Assembly: GCF_029392095.1 (NCBI RefSeq)
Contig: NZ_CP113930.1
Coordinates: forward strand, 496,001-560,000
DNA: 64,000 nucleotides
Direction: 5' to 3'
Origin: Lactobacillus sp. ESL0700
Lineage (GTDB): Bacteria > Bacillota > Bacilli > Lactobacillales > Lactobacillaceae
A model generated the notes under the pieces. The model made no database searches. It was given only the letters and a program-made list of their open reading frames with translations, and had not been told where the DNA came from. Positions within the stretch are counted from its first letter, which is position 1; each line of letters starts with the position of its first letter. The translations under genes and the position numbers were made by a program. Below, piece by piece: positions 37,732-46,125 of this stretch.

Positions 37732-39605
37732 GTATTGAAGAACAAGCTCGTGAAATTGTTAAAAATGTTGGTGGGCCAAATAATATTAAAAGTTTAACTC
37801 GGTGCATGACTCGCTTAAGATTCGTATTAAAAGACGACTCTAAGGTAAATGAAGATGCACTTAAAAAGTTAGACGATGTTATGGATATTAGAAAAGCTGG
37901 TGGTCAGTTTCAAGTAATTATTGGTGCCAAAATTGATAAGTATTATAACGCCGTGGTAAAAGATAATCCAGGTTTAAATGCTGAAAGTGTGGAATCAGAA
38001 ACTAGTGAAAAAAAGGGTGTCTTTTCAAGGGTAGTTGAAACTTTATCTTCGATTTTGATTCCTACGTTACCACCAATTATTGGCGGCGGGATGATAAAAG
38101 GATTTCTATTTATGTTCGTCCAGTTTAACTGGATGAGTGCTAATAGTTCAGCGTATATTTTATTTAATGTTATCGCTGATTGTATGTTCTATTTCTTTCC
38201 ATTCTTATTGGCTGTATCCACTGCACGTAGTTTTAAGACTAATGTTTATATGGCATTAGCACTAGCTGGTGCCATGATGTATCCAAGTATTTTACAAAGT
38301 GCAGCTAAAGGTGGCAGTTTAAAGTTATTTGGCGGGCTAGTAATACCATATATCGATTATAGTTCATCAGTTATTCCAATTATTTTAACTGTTTGGTTGA
38401 TGAGCTATGTTTATAGATTTTTCAAAAAATATATTCCTGATATTATAAGTGCCATTTTTACGCCATTGCTTACCTTAGTTGTTGTTATCCCAATTGAACT
38501 TGTTGCCATTGCACCTTTGGGCTTTTATATTGGTAATTACATTGCGATTGGGATGCAATATCTAATTAATCTATCACCAATTTTAGCCGGATTTATTATT
38601 GGTGGTACTCGGCCGCTACTTGTTTTAACAGGAACTCACCACGCTGTTCGTGCAATAACGCAACAGCAGGTTGCTACTTATGGCCGGACAACGATTGGAG
38701 CAATGAATTTTGTTTCTACATTTGCACAATCGGCAGCAGCTTTGGGAGTCTATTTCTTTACTAAAAACAAAAGAATGAAAAGTTTGTCATTTAGTTCAAC
38801 TATTTCAGGATTTTTAGGTGTTACAGAACCAGCTTTATATGGTGTAGTTACGAAATATAAAATTGCAATGCTTGGAGCAGTAATTGGTGGTGGCGTTGGC
38901 GGCGCAATTGCTTCTTACTTTAATGCAGCTGTTTATGGTATTGTTCTACCAAGTATATTGACGATTTCTGCAACAATAGGTAAAGGTTTTATTGGTATGG
39001 CCCTAGGTGTTCCAACTTCTATTGTTGTCACACTTTTGGTGATTTTCTTGGGAAGAAAATCGATAATCAGGCAAGATGAAGAAGACTTAGCCAAAGAAAA
39101 TAATCAGAATCAAGATATAACAGTTAATCATGATAACTTAGTTTCAGCTATAAAAAATGCCAATATTATGTCTCCTGCTAATGGTAAAATTCAATCGTTA
39201 TCTAGTTTAAACGACAAAACTTTTGCCAGTGGTATGTTGGGTAAGGGAATAGCAGTTAAATCTACTGACGGTAAAGTTTTTTCACCAGTAGATGGTGTAA
39301 TTACTTCGGTTTTTCCGACTAAGCATGCAATTGGACTTAAAGCTGAGAATGGCGTTGAGATACTTCTTCATATCGGTATTGATACTGTAAACTTAAACGG
39401 TAAGTTTTTACATCCCGAAGTTAAAGAAGGCGACAAAGTAGTTAAAGGCCAACAAATTATGACCTTTGATTTCAAGAAAATTATAGAAGCTGGTTATGAT
39501 GATGTAGTAATTATGTTGATTACCAATACTGACCAGTTACTTAATATTAATAATGTTAAAGACAGTGGGGAAACTACTAAAAGTCAGGTATTAATGACCG
39601 TTTAA
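37728..39605 (+). CDS. bglP: PTS beta-glucoside-specific EIIBCA
   Basis: A 625-residue fused permease in the order B-C-A. EIIB has VGGPNNIKSLTRCMTRLRF (Cys near 26). EIIC is the central hydrophobic region with FIIGGTRPLLVLTGTHHAVR and the GVTEPALYGV substrate motif. EIIA is C-terminal with FSPVDGVI and EILLHIGIDTVNLNG (active His near 548). Full-length and intact. It imports and phosphorylates aryl- or di-beta-glucosides, and its EIIB normally also phosphorylates the BglG-type antiterminator. Confidence 0.93.
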   Translation: MSIEEQAREIVKNVGGPNNIKSLTRCMTRLRFVLKDDSKVNEDALKKLDDVMDIRKAGGQFQVIIGAKIDKYYNAVVKDNPGLNAESVESETSEKKGVFSRVVETLSSILIPTLPPIIGGGMIKGFLFMFVQFNWMSANSSAYILFNVIADCMFYFFPFLLAVSTARSFKTNVYMALALAGAMMYPSILQSAAKGGSLKLFGGLVIPYIDYSSSVIPIILTVWLMSYVYRFFKKYIPDIISAIFTPLLTLVVVIPIELVAIAPLGFYIGNYIAIGMQYLINLSPILAGFIIGGTRPLLVLTGTHHAVRAITQQQVATYGRTTIGAMNFVSTFAQSAAALGVYFFTKNKRMKSLSFSSTISGFLGVTEPALYGVVTKYKIAMLGAVIGGGVGGAIASYFNAAVYGIVLPSILTISATIGKGFIGMALGVPTSIVVTLLVIFLGRKSIIRQDEEDLAKENNQNQDITVNHDNLVSAIKNANIMSPANGKIQSLSSLNDKTFASGMLGKGIAVKSTDGKVFSPVDGVITSVFPTKHAIGLKAENGVEILLHIGIDTVNLNGKFLHPEVKEGDKVVKGQQIMTFDFKKIIEAGYDDVVIMLITNTDQLLNINNVKDSGETTKSQVLMTV

Positions 39606-39643
39606 TTTGACTTTTAATGATTTTATAGAAAGACGTGAAAAAT

Positions 39644-41089
39644 ATGAAGGAATTTCCTGATAATTTTCTTTGGGGTGGAGCAACCTCTGCAGCACAATAT
39701 GAAGGTGCGGCACAAATTGGCGGCCGAGGTCTGTCACACATGGATTTTATTCGTAGAGCAGGTAGTGGCAACAAATCTTTGAACAATATTACCAAGGCAC
39801 AATTTGAAAATAATAAAAAACATCAAGATGAATATAATTTTCCATTTAGACGAGGTTCAGACTTCTATCATCACTATAAAGAAGATATTGCATTACTTGG
39901 AGAAATGGGCTTTAAAGTCTTTCGGATGAGTATTTCATGGAGTCGCCTTTTCCCTAAAGGCATAGAAGATACGCCATGTCCAGAAGGTGTCCAGTTTTAT
40001 CATAATGTCTTTAAAGAATGTCATAAATATGGCATTGAACCTCTTGTAACAATGATTCATTATGAAGTTCCCGTTTATCTTACTGAAACCATAAATGGTT
40101 GGGAAAGTCCTAAAATGGTTGATTACTTTGTCCACTATACAAAATTTCTTATTGATGAATACAAAGATGAAGTAAAATATTGGATTACCTTTAATGAAAT
40201 AAACATGGTCATGAATTCCTCATACTTGGGTGGTGCAATGTTCGTTACGGAATCTGATAAACCTAAAGAAACTTGTATTCAGCAAGCATTGCATCATGAG
40301 TTAATTGCTAGCGCATTAACCGTTAAGTATTTTAAAGATCACGCTCAAAATGACTTAGTTGGAAATATGATTTGTCGTTTACAAAACTATCCGTATACTT
40401 GCAAGCCAGCAGATGTGTTAGCTACGCAAGAACAAAATCAATTTAATTATTTCCCAACTGATGTGCAGGTTAATGGATCTTATCCCGAATTTATTTTGAA
40501 TTATTATAAGAAAAATAATATTGAAATTAATTGGTATCCAAATTATGAAAAGATCTTAAAAGAAGGTACCGTAGATTTTACTTCTATCAGTTATTACAAC
40601 ACTGGAGTAATTAGCGCTGACGAAGATAAAAAAGAGCCGATCGGTAAATTTGTAAGGAAATTACCTAATCCATATGTAAATCAAACTGATTGGGGTTGGG
40701 GGATTGATCCTACTGGTTTACGAATTTCATTAAATGATATGACCCAACGCTACCATCATTTACCTATTTTCATTGTTGAAAATGGATTAGGAGCTATAGA
40801 TGAGTTAACGTCAGACTTCAAAGTGCATGATCAATATCGTATAGATTATATAAAAGCTCATTTGCAAGCAATTAAAGAAGCTATTGATGATGGTTGCAAT
40901 GTGATGGGGTATACTTCTTGGGGCTGTATTGACCTAGTTAGTTGTGGTACTGCTCAAATGACTAAGAGATATGGCTTTGTTTATGTAGATGCTGATAATG
41001 AAGGCAACGGTAGTTATAAGCGCTATCCTAAAGATTCTTTTTATTGGTATAAAAAAGTAATTGCCAGCAATGGTAAAGAATTAGATTAA
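39644..41089 (+). CDS. bglA: GH1 6-phospho-beta-glucosidase
   Basis: A 481-residue family 1 glycosidase. The acid/base Glu is in TFNEIN (near 185) and the nucleophile Glu is in FIVENGLG (near 379). FPDNFLWGGATSAAQYEGAA is the usual N-terminus. The ATG at 39644 is preferred to a GTG three codons upstream. It is the third gene of the antiterminator-permease-glycosidase operon and hydrolyses the 6-phosphoglucoside brought in by EIIBCA. Confidence 0.93.
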   Translation: MKEFPDNFLWGGATSAAQYEGAAQIGGRGLSHMDFIRRAGSGNKSLNNITKAQFENNKKHQDEYNFPFRRGSDFYHHYKEDIALLGEMGFKVFRMSISWSRLFPKGIEDTPCPEGVQFYHNVFKECHKYGIEPLVTMIHYEVPVYLTETINGWESPKMVDYFVHYTKFLIDEYKDEVKYWITFNEINMVMNSSYLGGAMFVTESDKPKETCIQQALHHELIASALTVKYFKDHAQNDLVGNMICRLQNYPYTCKPADVLATQEQNQFNYFPTDVQVNGSYPEFILNYYKKNNIEINWYPNYEKILKEGTVDFTSISYYNTGVISADEDKKEPIGKFVRKLPNPYVNQTDWGWGIDPTGLRISLNDMTQRYHHLPIFIVENGLGAIDELTSDFKVHDQYRIDYIKAHLQAIKEAIDDGCNVMGYTSWGCIDLVSCGTAQMTKRYGFVYVDADNEGNGSYKRYPKDSFYWYKKVIASNGKELD

Positions 41090-41095
41090 ATCTAG

Positions 41096-41124
41096 TTGAC
41101 ATCATTAAATAATGATGATAAATT
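41096..41124 (+). promoter_or_regulatory. Promoter of the T-box operon with internal palindrome
   Basis: TTGACA (41096-41101), a 17-bp spacer, then TAAATT (41119-41124). The spacer carries the inverted repeat ATCATT-AAAT-AATGAT, a possible repressor site. Transcription from it would start near 41131, at the T-box leader. Confidence 0.75.
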
Positions 41125-41130
41125 AATTAT

Positions 41131-41398
41131 GAATAAAAACAAAACATCTTGAAAAGCAGAGTAATTATTTGTGAGTCTTAAAAGAGAAGCGATGTTATGG
41201 TGAAAGTCGTTAGGCAAGCGGTAGTGAACATGGGCTTCGAATTGATGACTGCTGGCGATAGTTAGCCAGCAGCGGTATTGCAGCCGTTAGCAGTGCAAGC
41301 TATTATTAGATAGCTAGTGAGGTTTGCCGTGTAAATGGCAAACAAATTAAAGGTGGTAACACGAGCACTCGTCCTTAAATTGGGACGGGTGCTTTTTT
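41131..41398 (+). ncRNA. T-box riboswitch leader
   Basis: A leader of about 270 nt. The T-box sequence AAAGGTGGTAACACG (41349-41363) is followed by a terminator (arms AGCACTCGTCC / GGGACGGGTGCT, 41364-41391, T run to 41398) that can rearrange to the antiterminator. Upstream hairpins CTGCTGGC/GCCAGCAG and GTTTGCC/GGCAAAC fit stems II-III, and AGAGTA, AAAGAGA and GGTG-like elements fit stem I. The TGGT bulge predicts a tRNA with discriminator A. The segment GAATTGATGACTGC includes the specifier; ATG (Met) and TTG (Leu) are both possible and I cannot decide between them. It controls the two amidohydrolases downstream. Confidence 0.9.
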
Positions 41399-41423
41399 AA
41401 TTGCCAAAATAGGAGGCATTTTG

Positions 41424-42608
41424 ATGAGCAAAACAATTTTTACCAATATTAATTTATTTAATGGCAAAGACAATGAAATTAAGGCGGATAATTATTTGCT
41501 GGTGGATGATAAAACCGGCAAAATTATCCAAACAGGCACGGGACAATTACCGCAAGCTGATAAAACCGTTGACTTAGGTGGCAAGTATGTCATTCCTGGA
41601 TTAATGAATTGCCACACGCATATTTTTATGGACCCGACCACTCCTGATGGTGGCTCAAGTGCTGGCGTTGTTCCATCAACTGTTCGTGCCGTTCAACATT
41701 TGCATGACTTACTGAAATCAGGTGTTACTTATATTCGTGAATGTGGCAGTACTTATAATATCGATATCGAGCTAGAAAAATTAATTAAGGCTGGTAAGTT
41801 AAGCAAGGTGCCCGAAATTATGCCAGCAGGACATCCGTTTTCAATGACTGGTGGTCACGGTGACATGCCAAACTTTGGTCGTTTGGTTGACTCTCCTGAT
41901 GAAATGCGCAAGGCTGTGCGGCAAGGAATTAAGGAAGGTGCTAAAGCGATTAAGGTGATGGCGACTGGCGGGGTCATGACAGAGAGTGATGCATTAGATC
42001 AACCCCAATTGAGTGAAGCTGAAATACACGTGGCAGTTGAGGAAGCGCACCACAAGGGATTAATTGTTGCGGCTCACGCTGAAGGCAATCCAGGTATTTT
42101 GAATGCGATCAAGGCTGGTGTGGACTCAATTGAACATGGTTTTTACGTTAATGATGAAGAAATTAAATTGATGCTGGAAAAGGGCACTTACTTAACGCCA
42201 ACAATTGTTGGTGCTTGGGCCTTTATTGAGTACGCTCCCGGCAAGATTCCTGACTGGGAAATGGCTAAAATCTCTGCAGCTTGGAAAGATTTGCGCGGAA
42301 ATATTACTAAGGCAAAGAACGCTGGTGTCAAGATTACTTTGGGTACAGATGCCGGTACGCCATTCAACGACTTTACGATGACGCCGCAAGAATTACCGTT
42401 ATTAGTTGAGCAAGGTTTTACAAACTTCGAAGCTCTAGAGACAAGTTTAAATGATGCCAAGTTAATGAAGATTGATGATGAATACGGTACTTTGGAAGCC
42501 GGAAAATATGCAGACTTCTTGGTTTTAGATAAAAATCCGTTAGCTGATATTACAGCAGTTGTTCAAAAAGATAAGGCCGTCTACAAGAAGGGCTTGCGTG
42601 CATATTAA
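41424..42608 (+). CDS. Metal-dependent amidohydrolase, T-box controlled (paralog 2)
   Basis: A 394-residue amidohydrolase of the HutI-like COG1228 group. Metal and catalytic residues are visible in MNCHTHIFMDPT (HxH), IKVMATGGVMTES, VAAHAEGN, SIEHGFYV and GTDAGTPFN. AGGAGG precedes the ATG at 41424. A T-box leader controls it, so its expression responds to an uncharged tRNA. That fits a role in releasing an amino acid from a dipeptide or N-acyl amino acid rather than in histidine breakdown. Close paralog of the next gene and of the gene at 24160. Confidence 0.83.
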   Translation: MSKTIFTNINLFNGKDNEIKADNYLLVDDKTGKIIQTGTGQLPQADKTVDLGGKYVIPGLMNCHTHIFMDPTTPDGGSSAGVVPSTVRAVQHLHDLLKSGVTYIRECGSTYNIDIELEKLIKAGKLSKVPEIMPAGHPFSMTGGHGDMPNFGRLVDSPDEMRKAVRQGIKEGAKAIKVMATGGVMTESDALDQPQLSEAEIHVAVEEAHHKGLIVAAHAEGNPGILNAIKAGVDSIEHGFYVNDEEIKLMLEKGTYLTPTIVGAWAFIEYAPGKIPDWEMAKISAAWKDLRGNITKAKNAGVKITLGTDAGTPFNDFTMTPQELPLLVEQGFTNFEALETSLNDAKLMKIDDEYGTLEAGKYADFLVLDKNPLADITAVVQKDKAVYKKGLRAY

Positions 42609-42634
42609 GGAAACAATACGTTTTTGAATTGAAG

Positions 42635-42681
42635 TTGTTCTCGTGCTTAAAAGAGCATAAAATGGTTTTATTTAATAAAAC
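42635..42681 (+). promoter_or_regulatory. Second promoter before amidohydrolase paralog 3
   Basis: TTGTTC (42635-42640), a 17-bp spacer, then TAAAAT (42658-42663). Right after the -10 is the inverted repeat GTTTTATT/AATAAAAC (42665-42681), a possible operator. The downstream gene may thus be transcribed both by read-through from the T-box promoter and independently, as no terminator lies between. Confidence 0.5.
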
Positions 42682-42695
42682 TAAAGGAGAACATT

Positions 42696-43877
42696 ATGAA
42701 AGTTCTATACCAAAATTTAAATTTATTTGATGGTGAGCAAGATAGCATTCAGCCAAATTCTTGGCTGGAAGTTGATGAGCAAACTGGTAAAATCACGGCT
42801 TTGGGCAGCGGCAACGCGCCACAGGCTGATAAAGTGGTTGATTTACAAGGAAAGTACGTTATGCCGGGGCTGATTAATTGTCACGACCATATGGTGATGG
42901 ACCCGACAGATCCGCGCGGTGTAACTGACTTTAACGTGGTGGAAACAACAGTTGATTCTGTTCAGCACTTGCACGAAATGCTGAAGTCTGGTGTTACCTA
43001 TGTGCGTGAGTGCGGTTCAACTTTTGACATTGATTTAACAATTGCTAAGATGATTAATGAGGGCAAAATTACCAATGTACCTGAAGTAATGCCGTCAGGG
43101 CGCCCATATTCGATGACTGGCGGGCACGGTGATATTCCCAATTTTGGTTATGTTGTTGATTCTCCTGATGAAATGCGTAAGGCAGTTCGTCAAGGGCTGA
43201 AGCGTGGTGCTAAGGTAATCAAGGTTATGGCAACTGGCGGCATTATGACTGAACGCGATTTTATGGATGATCCTCAACTCAATGTTGCCGAAATTAAAGC
43301 GGCAGTTGAAGAAGCGCACCATAAAGGAATTACGGTTGCAGCTCATGCCGAAGGAATTGCAGGCATTATGAATGCGATTGAAGCCGGTGTAGATTCGATT
43401 GAACACGGCTTTTACGTCAATGATGAAGCCATTGATTTGATGTTAGAAAAGGGCACGTACCTGACACCAACAATTATTGCAGCTTGGGCCTTTCCAGAAT
43501 ATGCAGTTGGAATTGCACCTGACTGGGAAATGAACAAGGCAGAGAAGGCATTAGCTGATTTGCGCAAGAATATTGCTCACGCCAAAGACCGCGGTGTCAA
43601 AATAGCATTGGGTACAGATGCCGGGACAACTTTTAACGGCTTTTCTAAGACTCCTGTGGAATTACAATTACTAGTTGATGATGGTTTTAGCAATTTTGAA
43701 GCTTTGCAAACTAGTGTTAATTCCGCCAAACTTATGAAAATTGATGATGAGTATGGCACGCTAGCAGTTGGTAAATACGCCGACTTTTTGGTTTTGGATG
43801 CTGACCCACTGGCAGATATTAAAGCAGTTGCTCAGGAAGATAAGGCTGTTTATAAAAAAGGCCGACGAGCATATTAA
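42696..43877 (+). CDS. Metal-dependent amidohydrolase (paralog 3)
   Basis: A 393-residue enzyme very similar to the upstream gene along its whole length, a tandem duplication. The motifs are NCHDHMVMDPT (the first His pair is HDH instead of HTH), IKVMATGGIMTE, VAAHAEGI, SIEHGFYV and GTDAGTTFNG. GGAG lies 9 bases before the ATG. Divergence around the substrate loops, for example FAEYA/FPEYA and GTPFN/GTTFN, suggests a different but related substrate. Ends at a strong terminator. Confidence 0.83.
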   Translation: MKVLYQNLNLFDGEQDSIQPNSWLEVDEQTGKITALGSGNAPQADKVVDLQGKYVMPGLINCHDHMVMDPTDPRGVTDFNVVETTVDSVQHLHEMLKSGVTYVRECGSTFDIDLTIAKMINEGKITNVPEVMPSGRPYSMTGGHGDIPNFGYVVDSPDEMRKAVRQGLKRGAKVIKVMATGGIMTERDFMDDPQLNVAEIKAAVEEAHHKGITVAAHAEGIAGIMNAIEAGVDSIEHGFYVNDEAIDLMLEKGTYLTPTIIAAWAFPEYAVGIAPDWEMNKAEKALADLRKNIAHAKDRGVKIALGTDAGTTFNGFSKTPVELQLLVDDGFSNFEALQTSVNSAKLMKIDDEYGTLAVGKYADFLVLDADPLADIKAVAQEDKAVYKKGRRAY

Positions 43878-43888
43878 AAAGTATAATA

Positions 43889-43926
43889 AAATCCCACTAT
43901 CTAAAATTATGATAGTGGGATTTTTT
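43889..43926 (+). terminator. Terminator of the amidohydrolase operon
   Basis: Perfect 13-bp stem AAATCCCACTATC / GATAGTGGGATTT followed by T residues. Confidence 0.93.
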
Positions 43927-43964
43927 CGTTAAAAAATTTATAAATCTTCGGTGTACATTATTAT

Positions 43965-44162
43965 TTAGTAGCTTAATAAAGTATTTTGGGACTGGTTAAA
44001 CGAAACTGCAAACAAATCATGAATTGCTTCTTTAGATGTAAAGCCATAATAGTTGGCAGTAGTTGTGTCATCAATTAGATTAAAAATTGCTTTTTCAAGA
44101 TCTGAAAATATATATTTATCATTGATTTTGCCCATAAGTTTGACAATTATACAAATTTGCAT
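43965..44162 (-). CDS. Small hypothetical protein
   Basis: A minus-strand frame of up to 65 codons; an internal ATG at 44135 would give 56 residues. No clear ribosome site precedes either start. The acidic sequence (FSDLEKAIFNLIDDTTTANY, then GFTSKEAIHDLF) looks protein-like but matches nothing I know. It may be a remnant of a larger gene. A minus-strand promoter and terminator-type hairpin lie 65-150 bases upstream. Confidence 0.3.
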   Translation of the reverse strand: MQICIIVKLMGKINDKYIFSDLEKAIFNLIDDTTTANYYGFTSKEAIHDLFAVSFNQSQNTLLSY

Positions 44163-44225
44163 TGCGAGAGCATTTGTATAAATACCATATATCTAAGGGA
44201 AATTTTATTTTTCATAATTTTGCAT

Positions 44226-44311
44226 AAAAAACCTTCGCGATGGGACGTGTCCGTTAAGCGAAGGGATAGATCTTTCAATAATAATTTAACGGATAATGTG
44301 TAAAAAGTCAA
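44226..44311 (-). ncRNA. Short minus-strand transcript: promoter plus terminator/attenuator
   Basis: On the minus strand a promoter TTGACT (44311-44306), 17 bp, TAAATT (44288-44283) is followed within about 20-50 bases by a compound hairpin: outer stem CCTTCGC/GCGAAGG (44232-44238 with 44258-44264), inner GGACACGTCC-type stem, then six T residues (44231-44226). The product would be about 50 nt. It is either a small RNA or an attenuated leader of the 43965-44162 frame. No T-box or other known riboswitch consensus is recognisable. Confidence 0.45.
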
Positions 44312-44478
44312 TATTTTGTTTTGGTTAATAATAAAAGAATTATACAGTATTAAGCCGAAAATATCATTATGTTAATTAATAAAAGATAAATTATTTAAAA
44401 CGTTAAAAATCTTGACATGATTTGTTAAATCCCTCTTGCTTTTTTAGCAGATAGCTTCATAATTGAAACAAGAAAAAT

Positions 44479-44512
44479 AAGTCCCTATCACTGCAACGTG
44501 GTAGGACTTTTT
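44479..44512 (+). terminator. Terminator-like hairpin in the leader of the MFS gene
   Basis: AAGTCC.TATCAC pairs with GTGGTAGGACTT, followed by TTTT, 27 bases before the MFS start codon and downstream of a possible promoter TTGCTT - 16 bp - CATAAT (44436-44463). Lying between promoter and gene it would attenuate expression. Confidence 0.6.
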
Positions 44513-44538
44513 ATGTGATTTAATTTTGAGGAGCAAGA

Positions 44539-46002
44539 ATGACTAAAAAGCAGATTAAATATGTCACGCTGGCGCTGATGCTTGGCAATATTATGTCGGG
44601 GCTGGATGGTACGGTAATTAACACCGCGATTCCAGCAATTGTTGCCGCCTTGCATGGGATTCAGTTTATGGGCTGGATTGTTGCCATCTTTTTATTAGGG
44701 ATGTCGATTTCGATTCCCTTATGGACTAAAATTGGTGAGAAAATCACTAATAAGTTGGCGTTTGAAATTTCATTGGTGCTGTTCATTATCGGCTCTATTT
44801 TTGAAGGCTTGGCACCGAATATTTTCTTCTTTCTAGTTGCCCGTTTGGTCATGGGCATTGGTGCCGGTGGCATGGGATCCTTACCCTACATCATTGTTGG
44901 TTATATTTATCCAAATATTAAAACGCGGACGCGAATCTTAGGTTATTTGACCGCGAGTTTCAACGTGGCTGCGATTATGGGGCCGCTCGTTGGTGGTACC
45001 ATTATTGATACAATGTCGTGGCACTGGGTCTTTTATCTGAATGTACCAATTGGAATTATTGCGGTTATCTTGAGTATGCTATACTTCAGGCCAATAACGC
45101 CAAAATCTACCCGTAAATTTGATTTTTCTGGTGCTCTGTTACTGGCGCTAGGCTTATTAACGTTTTTAATGGGGATTCAGCTCCTAGGCTTGACTAGTAA
45201 CTTAGTTGTTGCGGTATTGGTTGCAATTAGTTTGATTTTTATTGGTGGCTTTTTATGGCGAGAAAAGCGGGCGACCAACCCAATTATTCCTCTGTCGATT
45301 TTCAAAAATAAGGCGTTAAATGGCGACTTCTTACTTTTTGCGTTTACTTGGGGCGCATATTTAGCTGTCAATACTTACTTGCCGATGTGGGCGCAAGCTC
45401 TCTTGGGGACCACAGCACTTGTTGGTGGTGTAACTTTGGTGCCAAACTCAATTGTTGATATTACAGCTTCGCAAAGTGTTTCCTTTATTAGTGACCGTGT
45501 GCGCACGTTTACGCTGGTATTAATTGGAATTTTGGGGATGATAGTGTCAGTCGGCGGCATGTTTTTAGCTGACTTGCAAACACCATTGCAATGGTTGACC
45601 TTTGTTTGTGCGTTTTCTGGGATAGGTGTCGGCTTTATCTTTGTCGCACTGCAAGTTAAAGTGCAGGTAGACGCGGGGATGACTAATATGGCAACAGCGA
45701 CGTCAACTTCTTATTTAATTAGAATTTTGGCGCAAACGGTGATGTCAGCTGTGTACGGCGTTATTATGAATATGGCGCTGGCACGCGGCGTCCAGCAGCA
45801 TAGCGGCATTACAATGCACATGATGAACGAGCTGAGTGATGCTAAAACGGCAAAATTGTTGCCGGCACGACTATTGCCAACGATGCGGACGATTTTCCAC
45901 ACAGGTATTAAAGAAATTATGATGGTGTCACTACTGCTACTAGTTATTGCGTTTGGCCTAAACTTTTACTTCAATTGGCATACTGATGTGCAAAAAAATT
46001 GA
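44539..46002 (+). CDS. MFS efflux transporter, DHA2 (EmrB/QacA) family
   Basis: A 487-residue transporter with about 14 membrane helices. LDGTVINTAIPAI in helix 1 is the DHA2 motif D1, and the proton-antiporter motif C is in FNVAAIMGPLVGGTIID. Members export drugs, dyes or antimicrobial peptides using the proton gradient. GAGGAG lies 8 bases before the ATG. No regulator gene is adjacent; a leader hairpin may control expression instead. The substrate is unknown. Confidence 0.87.
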   Translation: MTKKQIKYVTLALMLGNIMSGLDGTVINTAIPAIVAALHGIQFMGWIVAIFLLGMSISIPLWTKIGEKITNKLAFEISLVLFIIGSIFEGLAPNIFFFLVARLVMGIGAGGMGSLPYIIVGYIYPNIKTRTRILGYLTASFNVAAIMGPLVGGTIIDTMSWHWVFYLNVPIGIIAVILSMLYFRPITPKSTRKFDFSGALLLALGLLTFLMGIQLLGLTSNLVVAVLVAISLIFIGGFLWREKRATNPIIPLSIFKNKALNGDFLLFAFTWGAYLAVNTYLPMWAQALLGTTALVGGVTLVPNSIVDITASQSVSFISDRVRTFTLVLIGILGMIVSVGGMFLADLQTPLQWLTFVCAFSGIGVGFIFVALQVKVQVDAGMTNMATATSTSYLIRILAQTVMSAVYGVIMNMALARGVQQHSGITMHMMNELSDAKTAKLLPARLLPTMRTIFHTGIKEIMMVSLLLLVIAFGLNFYFNWHTDVQKN

Positions 46003-46063
46003 AATTAGTAAGTAAAAATAAATTTAATATAGATTTAAATAAATTCTAAAATAAAACTTTAAT

Positions 46064-46103
46064 TCTTTGCTAATATTAGTTAAAATATAAGCAAAGATTT
46101 TTT
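46064..46103 (+). terminator. Terminator or attenuator between MFS and hydroxyacid dehydrogenase genes
   Basis: Stem TCTTTGCT / AGCAAAGA with a long AT-rich loop and a T run. It lies 60 bases after the MFS stop and ends just before the next ribosome site. Confidence 0.55.
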
Positions 46104-46125
46104 GTTTAAAGGAGGATTTATCCTA

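Noticed and set aside
41131-41398. A SAM or other metabolite riboswitch in front of the amidohydrolases
   Set aside because: The AGGTGGTAACACG element and the rearrangeable terminator identify a T-box instead.
44226-44264. Terminator for plus-strand transcripts
   Set aside because: The T run follows the hairpin only on the minus strand.
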